A stretch of 8,190 nucleotides of DNA from Bradyrhizobiaceae bacterium. GTDB lineage: Bacteria > Pseudomonadota > Alphaproteobacteria > Rhizobiales > Xanthobacteraceae. Under the pieces are notes generated by a model that worked only from the letters and a program-made list of their open reading frames with translations, was not told the origin of the DNA and searched no databases. Of this stretch, positions 1 to 5,996 are shown in pieces. Position numbers and translations under genes: made by a program. Every line of letters starts with the position of its first letter. Within the stretch, counting starts at the first letter, position 1. The stretch spans positions 1-8,190 of the forward strand of contig JAEULX010000102.1 in NCBI GenBank assembly GCA_016793685.1, written 5' to 3'.

Positions 1-247
1 TCAGAAACGTCGAGTGCCCGATATAGGTCAGGCGCACCTGGTCAGGGGCGAGCGCCGCCAGCCTATAGGCGGCCGGTAGGACGCGCTGCGGTCCGAAGGA
101 AATAAGCCCCGGGCATGAGGCGGTCATTTCCGGCTTCGGCGACGGCGGCGCCGGCGCCGCCGTCTGCGCGAGCGCATATCCGGTGGCCGCCAGCATGAAC
201 CCGGCCACGGCGAGAAGCGCGAGCAGCAGGCGAGAAACCGGCGTCAT
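1..247 (-). CDS. Exported MBL-fold metallo-hydrolase, N-terminal part
   Basis: Reading leftward from the ATG at 247-245, the frame stays open to the window edge (82 codons), so only the N-terminus is present. Residues 1-27 form a typical signal peptide: a short start with Arg6, a Leu/Ala-rich core and a likely cleavage after ALA (25-27). A Pro/Ala-rich linker and a CPG motif (45-47) follow. Residues 69-82 read DQVRLTYIGHSTFL, the first beta strands and the GHST/S-F-L motif of UlaG/YtxM-like metallo-beta-lactamase-fold hydrolases. The HxHxDH metal site would lie beyond the edge, so activity and substrate cannot be judged. An exported, probably periplasmic, hydrolase is inferred. In-frame ATGs at 277 and 295 are alternatives. 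None of the three has a clear Shine-Dalgarno sequence, and 247 is chosen because it gives the cleanest signal peptide. Confidence 0.8.
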   Translation of the reverse strand, partial: MTPVSRLLLALLAVAGFMLAATGYALAQTAAPAPPSPKPEMTASCPGLISFGPQRVLPAAYRLAALAPDQVRLTYIGHSTFL

Positions 248-409
248 GAGCGTCACGGATCGGATGCCGTTGGCCATCCGACGACCATAGCGCATCGATG
301 TGGGCGGCGCGTGACCCCCACAAACACAAATGGATGATCGCAATCGTGAACGCGCGGGCGCTGTTTCGCGCAGGAAAAGCGGAGGCCCCATTCGAGCGAC
401 GGAATCCGT

Positions 410-429
410 TCCCCAGCGATCGCTGGGGA
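410..429 (-). terminator. 20-bp perfect palindrome, possible terminator
   Basis: TCCCCAGCGATCGCTGGGGA reads the same on both strands. As RNA it gives an 8-bp GC-rich stem with a GATC loop. It lies 16 bp downstream of the stop codon of the minus-strand membrane protein gene, where a terminator would be expected. A smaller inverted repeat, ACGGA-A-TCCGT (399-409), abuts it. No T-run follows on either strand, so intrinsic termination is uncertain; a protein-binding site is an alternative. Confidence 0.4.
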
Positions 430-444
430 GGGACCGGCGCGATA

Positions 445-1317
445 TCAGCGTTCGACGATGAGGCCGCGCGACGTCACCACGACCCAGCGGCCGTCCTGCT
501 TGCGGATCGCGTCCACCCGGCCCAGCCCCGGCAGCATGTCGCCCGGCTCCACCTGAATGAGACCTGCGCGCCCTTCGATCAGCGCCATGCCCTGGCGCGC
601 CTGGTAGAGCGACCAGTCGCTGACGATGGGCGTCGTTTTCTTGGCGTCTGCGGGCTGCGCCCCGATCGCGCCGGTGACCTCTGGCGAGGCCGCGGCGGTC
701 TGCGTCGTCTGCGTATTGCGGCGTTCCAGCCGGTCGAGGGTGTCGCTGATCTTGGCGAGTTTCTGCGTCGGTTCGGCCTGCGCCCGCTCGCTGCGATCGA
801 GCCGTTCGGCGATGCGCAGGGTGCGCGCGTGCATGTCCTGGGTCGACGTCTCCACGCTGGAGCGCAGCGCCGCAAGCTGCTGCTCCATGCGATCGAGCGC
901 GGTCTTGAGCGGCGCCTCGGCGGCGGCCTCGCGATTGCCGCTCGCGCCGAACCCGCCGGTCGCCAGCGATCCGGCCAGCGCGCCCACCGCGGCGGCAAAC
1001 GCTACCGTCGCCGCCAGGAGAAGGACCCGCCCGAAGCGGAAGCTCCGCGCCGGCGTGTATCCGGCGGGCATCCCGCCGCCATGCCATGGCTCGTCCATCG
1101 CGAAGGCCGGAAGCGGGGCGCTCCGGCCATCGCCCGCAGCCTCGCTTCCCGACGCGTCATGCGCCGTCGCCGCATCGCCCGCCGTAATGCGCGGCACGCG
1201 CGCGCGGGACGCCGCCTCGTCCGGAGCCGGAACGGTTCCGTTCTCGTCTTCCGACGGCCCGAGATCGAGTTCGTCCTGGTCAGGGTCGAAATTCGAATGA
1301 CTCTTGCGCTTGCCCAT
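445..1317 (-). CDS. Single-pass membrane protein with periplasmic coiled coil, function unknown
   Basis: This 290-residue protein has a clear layout. Residues 1-95 are a polar, Asp/Glu/Ala-rich, probably disordered cytoplasmic segment starting MGKRK. Residues 97-120 are one transmembrane helix preceded by Arg (RFGR). Residues 134-200 are rich in Leu, Glu, Arg and Gln with coiled-coil spacing. A Thr/Ala/Pro-rich linker follows, and residues 230-288 form a compact C-terminal domain with SDWSLYQARQGMALIEGR, an EPGDMLPGLGRV turn and a WVVVTSRGLI strand. I recall similar proteins annotated as hypothetical in Rhizobiales but know no function. The C-terminal domain loosely resembles the small beta domains of inner-membrane assembly components such as GspC or PilP; that is only an impression. 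GGAG lies 6 nt before the ATG, supporting this start. The gene has the same orientation as the adenosine kinase, 172 nt downstream of it. Confidence 0.85.
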   Translation of the reverse strand: MGKRKSHSNFDPDQDELDLGPSEDENGTVPAPDEAASRARVPRITAGDAATAHDASGSEAAGDGRSAPLPAFAMDEPWHGGGMPAGYTPARSFRFGRVLLLAATVAFAAAVGALAGSLATGGFGASGNREAAAEAPLKTALDRMEQQLAALRSSVETSTQDMHARTLRIAERLDRSERAQAEPTQKLAKISDTLDRLERRNTQTTQTAAASPEVTGAIGAQPADAKKTTPIVSDWSLYQARQGMALIEGRAGLIQVEPGDMLPGLGRVDAIRKQDGRWVVVTSRGLIVER

Positions 1318-1401
1318 GGCCTGCTCCGATCAGGACGCCCCAGCAGCGGGAACAACTGCGTCAACGGAGCGCGCGGCACCGCCCGCGTCCGTTCACTGAC
1401 C

Positions 1402-1439
1402 GGTAACCAAGATTGCTTACCAAAGGGTTACTTTTTGGT
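1402..1439. promoter_or_regulatory. Inverted repeats of degenerate GGTTACC units
   Basis: This AT-richer patch lies in the gap upstream of the minus-strand membrane protein gene. GGTAA (1402-1406) pairs with TTACC (1417-1421), and ACCAAA (1419-1424) pairs with TTTGGT (1434-1439), so the two inverted repeats overlap. A further GGTTAC lies at 1426-1431, and a palindrome GGGCTAGCCC follows at 1440-1449. It may be a protein-binding or promoter region for the downstream gene, or a weak terminator for the adenosine kinase gene that ends at 1490. No convincing -35/-10 pair was found. Confidence 0.3.
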
Positions 1440-1489
1440 GGGCTAGCCCGCACCCGAGCAGGCTGCCCCGCGCCCGGAAAGGTTGCAGC

Positions 1490-2491
1490 TCAGTCCAAAA
1501 GCCCGTTGTCCTGGGCCAGCGCCTTGAGCGAAATCTCCGGCCGGGCCCCCAGGTGCTGGATCACCTCCGCCGCGGCGAGCGCGCCAAGCCGTGCCGCGTC
1601 TTCGTTCGCCAGTTCCCGGGCAAACCCGAACAGGAAGCCGGCGGCGAACAAATCTCCCGCCCCGGTGGTGTCGACCACGCGATCGACCGGCGTGGCGTGC
1701 ACCGCCTGGGTGTTCTCGCGCGTGACGATGACACATCCCTTAGCGCTGCGCGTGACCACCGCCAGCCGCGCATCGGCGCGCAACGCACTGACCGCCGTGT
1801 CGAAATCGCTGGTCTGATAGAGGCTGTGCAGCTCGGCTTCGTTGGCGAACAGAAGGTCGATCGTGCCGCCCCGGATGAGATCGAGGAACTCGTCGCGCCA
1901 GCGGTCGACGCAGAACGAATCCGAAAGCGTGAGCGCGACCGTCCGTCCCGCATCATGGGCGATTTTCGCCGCCTTGAGGAAGGCGTCCTTGGCGTCTTTC
2001 GGGTCCCACAAATAGCCTTCGAGATAGGTGATCGCGGCCGCCGCCACCGCTTCCGGGTCGATATCGTTCGGGTGCAGGTCCTGCGCGGCGCCGAGATAGG
2101 TGTTGAGCGTGCGCTCGCCATCGGGCGTGACCAGGATGTAGCAGCGGCCGGTGGACGAGCCATCGACCGCCGGCGGGGTGGCGAAGGCGACGCCCGCGGC
2201 GCGAATGTCGTGCGCAAAGACCTGCCCGAGCGTGTCCTTCTTGACCTTGCCCACGAAGGCCGCGCGCGCCCCGAAGCTCGCCGCGCCGACAATGGTGTTG
2301 GCGGCCGAGCCGCCGGACACCTCGATGGTCGGCCCCATCTTTTCGTAGAGCGCCTCGGCCTGCGCTTCGTCGATCAGCGCCATGCCGCCTTTGTGCATCC
2401 CGTGATTGACGAGGAAATCGTCCTCGGCGCGAGCGATCACATCAACGATCGCATTGCCAATACCGAGCACGTCGAAGCGGAGGCCTGCCAT
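1490..2491 (-). CDS. Adenosine kinase-like PfkB family kinase
   Basis: This 333-residue protein matches the usual length of PfkB/ribokinase-family enzymes. The N-terminal strand FDVLGIGNAIVDVI (6-19) and a Gly pair at G35-G36 belong to the substrate site. The first PfkB signature region is SGGSAANTIVGAASFG (59-74), the ANEAE motif (216-220) corresponds to the family NxxE magnesium site, and DTTGAGD (274-280) is the second signature, with Asp280 the expected catalytic base and the Gly pair forming the anion hole. Rhizobial relatives with this N-terminal pattern are usually annotated as adenosine kinase, which makes AMP from adenosine and ATP in purine salvage. A ribokinase or another sugar or nucleoside kinase remains possible. 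The gene is divergent from trpS and has its own sigma70-like promoter, but no obvious Shine-Dalgarno sequence precedes the ATG. Confidence 0.9.
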   Translation of the reverse strand: MAGLRFDVLGIGNAIVDVIARAEDDFLVNHGMHKGGMALIDEAQAEALYEKMGPTIEVSGGSAANTIVGAASFGARAAFVGKVKKDTLGQVFAHDIRAAGVAFATPPAVDGSSTGRCYILVTPDGERTLNTYLGAAQDLHPNDIDPEAVAAAAITYLEGYLWDPKDAKDAFLKAAKIAHDAGRTVALTLSDSFCVDRWRDEFLDLIRGGTIDLLFANEAELHSLYQTSDFDTAVSALRADARLAVVTRSAKGCVIVTRENTQAVHATPVDRVVDTTGAGDLFAAGFLFGFARELANEDAARLGALAAAEVIQHLGARPEISLKALAQDNGLLD

Positions 2492-2535
2492 GGTGGATCT
2501 TGTATGTTTGTGAGGGGCCGAACGGAGTTGGCCGC

Positions 2536-2563
2536 ACTATAGCGGGACGGCGCGCGCTTTCAA
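2536..2563 (-). promoter_or_regulatory. Sigma70-like promoter for the adenosine kinase gene
   Basis: On the minus strand, TTGAAA (2563-2558) and TATAGT (2541-2536) are separated by 16 nt. Both hexamers match the housekeeping consensus at five of six positions. Transcription would start near 2529, about 38 nt before the ATG at 2491. This is the best -35/-10 pair I found in the window. Confidence 0.55.
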
Positions 2564-2588
2564 CGCCCCTTGCGCGCCGGCGCTCTGC

Positions 2589-2602
2589 CGTGGCATGCCA
2601 CG
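2589..2602. promoter_or_regulatory. 14-bp perfect palindrome in the trpS upstream region
   Basis: CGTGGCATGCCACG is a perfect palindrome ending 10 nt before the trpS Shine-Dalgarno sequence. It could be an operator or a small RNA stem in the trpS leader. A weak TTGCGC (2570-2575) lies 17 nt upstream of the GCATGC core, so the palindrome might overlap a poor -10. The function is inferred. Confidence 0.3.
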
Positions 2603-2612
2603 CCCGCGATGC

Positions 2613-2618
2613 AAGGAG
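2613..2618 (+). promoter_or_regulatory. Ribosome binding site deciding the trpS start
   Basis: AAGGAG lies 7 nt before the ATG at 2626. It favours that start over in-frame upstream codons reaching back to about 2500, which would add about 42 residues unlike any TrpRS N-terminus. Confidence 0.8.
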
Positions 2619-2625
2619 CGGCGCG

Positions 2626-3660
2626 ATGACGTTCAAAGAACGGGTTTTTTCCGGGGTTCAGCCCACCGGCAATCTGCACCTCGGCAATTATCTCGGCGCG
2701 ATTGCGCGCTTCGCCGCCCTGCAGGACAACTATGACTGCATCTATTGCGTGGTCGACCTCCACGCCATCACGGTCTGGCAGGACCCGGCCGAACTGGCGC
2801 GCGCCACCCGCGAAGTGACGGCGGCGTTTATCGCCTGCGGCATCGATCCGAAGAAGCACATCATCTTCAATCAGAGCCAGGTTGCCGAGCATGCCGAGCT
2901 CGCCTGGGTGTTCAACTGCGTCGCCCGCATGGGCTGGCTCAATCGCATGACGCAGTTCAAGGAGAAGGCGGGCAAGGACCGCGAGAACGCGTCCGTCGGG
3001 CTGTTCGCCTATCCCAATCTGATGGCGGCCGACATTCTGGTCTATCGCGGCACCCACGTTCCGGTCGGCGAAGACCAGAAGCAGCATCTCGAGCTGTCGC
3101 GCGACATCGCGCAGAAATTCAACAACGATTTTTCCGCCTCGATCAAGGCGCACGGGTTCGGCGAAACGTTCTTTCCACTGCCCGAGCCGCTGATCGCAGG
3201 CCCGGCGACGCGCGTGATGAGCCTGCGCGACGGCTCGAAGAAGATGTCGAAATCCGAGCCGTCGGACTATTCGCGCATCAATCTCACCGACGACGCCGAC
3301 GCGATCGCGCAGAAGATCCGCAAGGCGAAAACCGATCCGGAACCGCTGCCGAGCGAGGAAAAGGGGCTCGAGCCGCGCCCCGAGGCCGATAATCTCGTGG
3401 GCATCTACGCGGCGCTCGCCGCGGTTCCCAAGGCGCAGGTGCTCGCCGAGTTCGGCGGCGCGCAGTTCTCGACCTTCAAGTCGGCGCTGGTCGATCTCGC
3501 GGTGGTGAAGCTCGGTCCGCTCGGGGCGGAAATGAAGCGGCTGGTCCACGACCCGGTTTACATCGATTCCGTGCTCGCCGACGGCGCTTCCCGCGCGCAG
3601 ACGATCGCCGCCGATACCATGAAGGCGGTCAAGGACATCGTCGGATTCATCCGACGCTGA
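2626..3660 (+). CDS. trpS: Tryptophanyl-tRNA synthetase
   Basis: This 344-residue class I aminoacyl-tRNA synthetase charges tRNA-Trp with tryptophan in the cytoplasm. It is complete and of normal length for bacterial TrpRS. The N-terminus FSGVQPTGNLHLGNYLGA (8-25) contains the HIGH-type signature as HLGN. Later features are DLHAIT (44-49), the GEDQKQHLEL segment (148-157) of the tryptophan pocket, and KMSKS (206-210), the ATP-binding signature. The C-terminal helical region reads through to FIRR without interruption. It is divergent from the adenosine kinase gene, with 134 nt between their start codons. In many Rhizobiales I recall murJ upstream of trpS; here the kinase takes that place, suggesting a local rearrangement or lineage-specific order. 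Confidence 0.98.
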   Translation: MTFKERVFSGVQPTGNLHLGNYLGAIARFAALQDNYDCIYCVVDLHAITVWQDPAELARATREVTAAFIACGIDPKKHIIFNQSQVAEHAELAWVFNCVARMGWLNRMTQFKEKAGKDRENASVGLFAYPNLMAADILVYRGTHVPVGEDQKQHLELSRDIAQKFNNDFSASIKAHGFGETFFPLPEPLIAGPATRVMSLRDGSKKMSKSEPSDYSRINLTDDADAIAQKIRKAKTDPEPLPSEEKGLEPRPEADNLVGIYAALAAVPKAQVLAEFGGAQFSTFKSALVDLAVVKLGPLGAEMKRLVHDPVYIDSVLADGASRAQTIAADTMKAVKDIVGFIRR

Positions 3661-3880
3661 GGCGTCTGAAGCCGGGCCCGCGCGACGGACCGGAATTTCG
3701 CTCGATTGTCCTCGAATGGTTCGTGGCGATCCCGGCTCCCGCGTCGCCGGACCCTGCTGTGATGCTGCCGCAGTCGATGCAACACTTGCGCTGCCCGCGT
3801 TCCATCTTGTGCGCCGCCCGCGGCCCGTGGCAGCATAGGCGCCGTACCGCGGCTGGACCGGGAACCGCCGGCATACATCC

Positions 3881-4375
3881 ATGAGCCTGAAGCGCCGCAG
3901 TTACGAGGCTGGGCACAAGCCGAAATTCCTCGTGATCATCGACGATACGCCCGAATGCGACCGCGCCGTCTATTACGCGAGCCGGCGCGCCGCGCGGACG
4001 GGCGGCGGTATCATCATGCTGCGTGTGATCGACATGGAAGACCGGGCCCAGCAGTGGCTGGGCGTCGCCGACATCATGAAGGCAGAGGCGCAGGAGGCGG
4101 CCGAAGAGGCCTTGACCCGCTTCGCCGCGCGCGCGGAGACCGTGTCCGGCCTGACGCCCGAGCGGGTCATTCGCGAGGGCAAGCACGCGGAAGAGATTCT
4201 CAAGCTGATCGATCAGGATGAGGACATTGCCGTCCTCGTTCTCGCCGCCGGCGTCGACAAGGACGACCCCGGCCCGCTGGTGTCCAGCCTGAGCAAGGCG
4301 GCGGGGTCTTTTCCGGTCCCGATCGGGATCGTTCCGGCCAACCTGAGCGACGAGGAACTCGACGCCCTGAGCTGA
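3881..4375 (+). CDS. Universal stress protein (UspA family)
   Basis: This is a 164-residue single-domain UspA-fold protein. KFLVIIDDTPECDRAVYYASRRAA (15-38) contains the first beta strand, the conserved Asp pair and the first helix. IIMLRVID (44-51) is strand two. The G-EILKLI-type helix follows at about 100-110, and VLVLAAG (118-124) leads into the nucleotide loop. That loop, GVDKDDPGPLVSSLSKAAG (124-142), departs from the classical G-2x-G-9x-G-S/T ATP motif but is like other alphaproteobacterial Usps in this position. The C-terminal strand is VPIGIVP (146-152). The role is a general stress protein of undefined biochemistry. It follows trpS after a 220-nt gap with no clear promoter or terminator, and lies 102 nt before the NifU-like gene, an arrangement common in Rhizobiales. 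The ATG has no good Shine-Dalgarno sequence. Confidence 0.93.
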   Translation: MSLKRRSYEAGHKPKFLVIIDDTPECDRAVYYASRRAARTGGGIIMLRVIDMEDRAQQWLGVADIMKAEAQEAAEEALTRFAARAETVSGLTPERVIREGKHAEEILKLIDQDEDIAVLVLAAGVDKDDPGPLVSSLSKAAGSFPVPIGIVPANLSDEELDALS

Positions 4376-4442
4376 CGGCAGCGACGGGAAAAGCGGTTGA
4401 CGCTCGGGCGTTGAAGGCACATGTCATGGCCTACACCGTCCA

Positions 4443-4463
4443 TCCGCGGCCTTGAACCGCGGA
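4443..4463 (+). promoter_or_regulatory. GC-rich hairpin just before the nifU-like gene RBS
   Basis: TCCGCGG (4443-4449) and CCGCGGA (4457-4463) form a 7-bp perfect stem with a 7-nt loop, CCTTGAA. The stem ends 3 nt before the AGGAG ribosome binding site. It could tune translation or mark a protein site. It does not match the IscR or RirA patterns I know. Confidence 0.3.
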
Positions 4464-4466
4464 CGC

Positions 4467-4471
4467 AGGAG
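4467..4471 (+). promoter_or_regulatory. Ribosome binding site deciding the NifU-like start
   Basis: AGGAG lies 6 nt before the ATG at 4478 and fixes the N-terminus as MFIQTETTPNP, the canonical family start. An in-frame ATG at 4421 would add 19 residues not typical of the family. Confidence 0.8.
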
Positions 4472-4477
4472 ATCGTC

Positions 4478-5035
4478 ATGTTCATTCAAACCGAGACTAC
4501 GCCCAACCCGGCGACGCTGAAATTTCTTCCCGGACGCGAAGTGCTCCCGCACGGCACCCTGGACATGCGCGACAAGGCGGAGGCCGCGAAGTCGCCGCTC
4601 GCCACGCGGCTGTTTGACATCGAGGGCGTGACCGGCGTCTTTTTCGGCTCGGATTTCATCGCCGTCACCAGCCCATCCGCCGATTGGCAACGCCTCAAGC
4701 CGATCATTCTCGGCGCCATCATGTCGCATTTCATGAACGGCGGGCCGCTCGTCGCGAGCGACACCAAGCTCGCGGGCGGCGAGGACGAGTTCTTCGAGGA
4801 AAAAGACGCGGAAACCGTCGAAATCATCAAGGACATCATCGAGAACCGGGTGCGCCCGGCGGTCGCCAACGACGGCGGCGACATCACCTTCCGCGGCTTC
4901 AAGGAGGGCGTCGTCTATCTCAACATGAAGGGCGCATGCTCGGGCTGCCCGTCCTCCACGGCGACCCTCAAGCACGGCATCCAGAACCTCCTGCGCCATT
5001 ACGTGCCCGAGGTCGTCGAGGTGCGGCCGGTGTGA
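4478..5035 (+). CDS. NifU-like Fe-S cluster scaffold/carrier (Nfu type)
   Basis: This 185-residue protein has the two-domain layout of Nfu-type proteins. The N-terminal scaffold domain, about residues 3-88, begins QTETTPNPATLKFLPGR and includes DIEGVTGVFFGSDFIAVT (47-64). An acidic linker (about 98-112) leads to the C-terminal NifU-like domain, about 113-183, with IIENRVRPAVANDGGDITFRGF and the cluster ligands Cys154-Ser-Gly-Cys157. Such proteins bind a 4Fe-4S cluster across a dimer through the CxxC and pass it to target enzymes. The protein is complete. It lies between the stress protein gene and tsaB. MiaB-type radical-SAM enzymes, usually encoded nearby in Rhizobiales, are known kinds of Nfu client, but no miaB is seen here. 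I give no symbol because nifU, nfuA and nfu are used inconsistently. Confidence 0.96.
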   Translation: MFIQTETTPNPATLKFLPGREVLPHGTLDMRDKAEAAKSPLATRLFDIEGVTGVFFGSDFIAVTSPSADWQRLKPIILGAIMSHFMNGGPLVASDTKLAGGEDEFFEEKDAETVEIIKDIIENRVRPAVANDGGDITFRGFKEGVVYLNMKGACSGCPSSTATLKHGIQNLLRHYVPEVVEVRPV

Positions 5036-5049
5036 TGTCCGGGCGGACA
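5036..5049 (+). terminator. Small hairpin directly after the nifU-like stop
   Basis: TGTCCG-GG-CGGACA begins at the base after the TGA. It can form a 5-bp stem with a GGGC loop. No T-run follows, so it is at best a weak or 3'-protective terminator structure. Confidence 0.25.
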
Positions 5050-5109
5050 CTGCATACCTGATTGCCGTCATCGCCCGCTCGTCCCAGGATCGTGACTAGC
5101 CTGATTATC

Positions 5110-5178
5110 CAAGGGCCTGCGGCTTCCGTCGGCATCGCCGGTGCTCTCGTGACAGGAACGCCGAAGGCGGGCCCCTTG
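5110..5178 (+). ncRNA. Candidate structured RNA: long interrupted hairpin
   Basis: By hand folding, 5110-5120 pairs with 5167-5178 (11 pairs, one bulged C at 5172 and one G-U). Then 5121-5123 pairs with 5160-5162, 5124-5127 with 5155-5158, and 5128-5130 with 5151-5153. This gives 21 pairs with bulges at 5154, 5159 and 5163-5166, and a 20-nt apical loop that can form a small GGC-ATC-GCC stem. The single U-G pair favours the plus-strand transcript, the direction of nifU and tsaB. It lies in a 280-nt spacer without a convincing gene. It could be an sRNA, a 3' stabilising element, an attenuator or a dispersed palindromic repeat. I do not recognise an Rfam family. Confidence 0.35.
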
Positions 5179-5262
5179 CGTCCCCGGAATTCCTCAGCCT
5201 GCTGAGTTGGTTCTTGGCTTTTCGGCCACCGGGCCGCTTGCGCATTTTGCTCCGGGGCGGCA

Positions 5263-5297
5263 GGTTGCGGAACTGCGCCGCTCGGGCGCAGCCAACC
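5263..5297 (+). promoter_or_regulatory. Two-tier hairpin in the tsaB leader
   Basis: CTGCGCC (5273-5279) pairs perfectly with GGCGCAG (5285-5291) around a GCTCG loop. Below it, GGTTG (5263-5267) pairs with CAACC (5293-5297) across a 5/1 internal loop. The structure ends 18 nt before the tsaB ATG. It could affect tsaB translation, whose own Shine-Dalgarno sequence is poor (GGGGG, 13 nt away), or act as a weak terminator. Smaller stems at 5193-5206 and 5223-5236 precede it. Confidence 0.35.
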
Positions 5298-5315
5298 GGG
5301 GGCATATTTCGTCCT

Positions 5316-5996
5316 ATGCGCGTGCTGGCGATTGATACCGCGCTTGCGGCCTGCTCGGCCGCACTGCTCGACCTCGACTGCGGCGGCATTCTCGCCCATC
5401 AGTCGCGGCCGATGGAGCGCGGCCACGCCGAAGCGCTGATGCCGACGATCGCGCAGGTGATGAGCGAAGCGAAAATGGAGTTTGGCGAGATCGACCGGAT
5501 CGCCGTCACGATCGGTCCCGGAAGCTTCACCGGAATCCGGGTCGGCGTCGCCGCCGCGCGCGGCATCGCACTCGCCGCCGAGAAGCCGATCGTGGCGCTG
5601 ACCACCCTCGCCGCCTTCGCCGCACCGCATATTTCCGCGGACGACACCACGCCGCTCCTCGCCGCGATCGATGCACGCAACGACCAGCTCTATATCCAAC
5701 TGATCGGGCGGGGAGGACGGGCGATCATCCCGCCCCGCGTGGCCGGGCTGCGCGAGGCCATCCGCATCGCGTCAGGAACGCCGACCCGCATTGTCGGCTC
5801 CGGCGCCGGGCTCATTCATGCTCACTGGGCCGGCGTTCCGCCGCCCCTGTTCGTGGAAAGCACGCCCGCGCCGGACATTGATTGGGTCGCGCGACTGGGC
5901 GCCGTCGCGGCCGAGACCACGCCGCATCCAAAACCGATGTATCTGCGCAGCGCCGACGCCCGGCCGCAGGACGCTTTTCGCTTGCCGCGCCGATGA
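5316..5996 (+). CDS. tsaB: tRNA threonylcarbamoyladenosine biosynthesis protein TsaB
   Basis: This 226-residue ASKHA-fold protein is the TsaB partner that, with TsaD and TsaE, transfers threonylcarbamate to A37 of ANN-decoding tRNAs. It has MRVLAIDTALAACSAALLD (1-19) as the first phosphate-loop-like strand pair, RGHAEALMP (35-43), and the strongly conserved TIGPGSFTGIRVGVAAARGIA (65-85). DARNDQLYIQL lies at 119-129, and the C-terminal PMYLRSADARPQ (207-218) is the usual TsaB ending. TsaB is a non-catalytic TsaD paralogue, and the size fits TsaB rather than the longer TsaD. The ATG at 5316 gives the standard N-terminus but lacks a good Shine-Dalgarno sequence. The stop overlaps the rimI start by ATGA, so the two are probably translationally coupled, a pairing common in bacteria. 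Confidence 0.97.
   Translation: MRVLAIDTALAACSAALLDLDCGGILAHQSRPMERGHAEALMPTIAQVMSEAKMEFGEIDRIAVTIGPGSFTGIRVGVAAARGIALAAEKPIVALTTLAAFAAPHISADDTTPLLAAIDARNDQLYIQLIGRGGRAIIPPRVAGLREAIRIASGTPTRIVGSGAGLIHAHWAGVPPPLFVESTPAPDIDWVARLGAVAAETTPHPKPMYLRSADARPQDAFRLPRR

Noticed and set aside
63..329. Minus-strand frame in the region of the first gene
   Set aside because: A different frame at the same place gives a signal peptide and the GHSTFL motif of an MBL-fold hydrolase.
298..1446. Long plus-strand open frame opposite the membrane protein gene
   Set aside because: Arg/Ala/Pro-rich translation with no domain, no ribosome binding site, and a well-supported gene on the other strand; a typical GC-rich antisense frame.
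1553..2542. Long plus-strand open frame opposite the adenosine kinase gene
   Set aside because: Shadow of the PfkB gene, whose motifs are intact on the minus strand.
3661..3880. Search for a small RNA, tRNA, promoter or terminator between trpS and the stress protein gene
   Set aside because: Only weak candidates such as TTGTGC (3807) with CATAGG (3834) at a 21-nt spacing, too far apart for sigma70; no convincing fold or gene.
2560..3882. 440-codon minus-strand open frame opposite trpS
   Set aside because: Covers the full trpS gene, which has HLGN and KMSKS; the antisense product has no recognisable motif.
5105..5245. 46-codon minus-strand ORF in the nifU-tsaB spacer with GGAG 4 nt before its ATG
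   Set aside because: Very basic product with several rare AGG codons, no motif, and it coincides with the hairpin-rich stretch; more likely the complement of a structured region.
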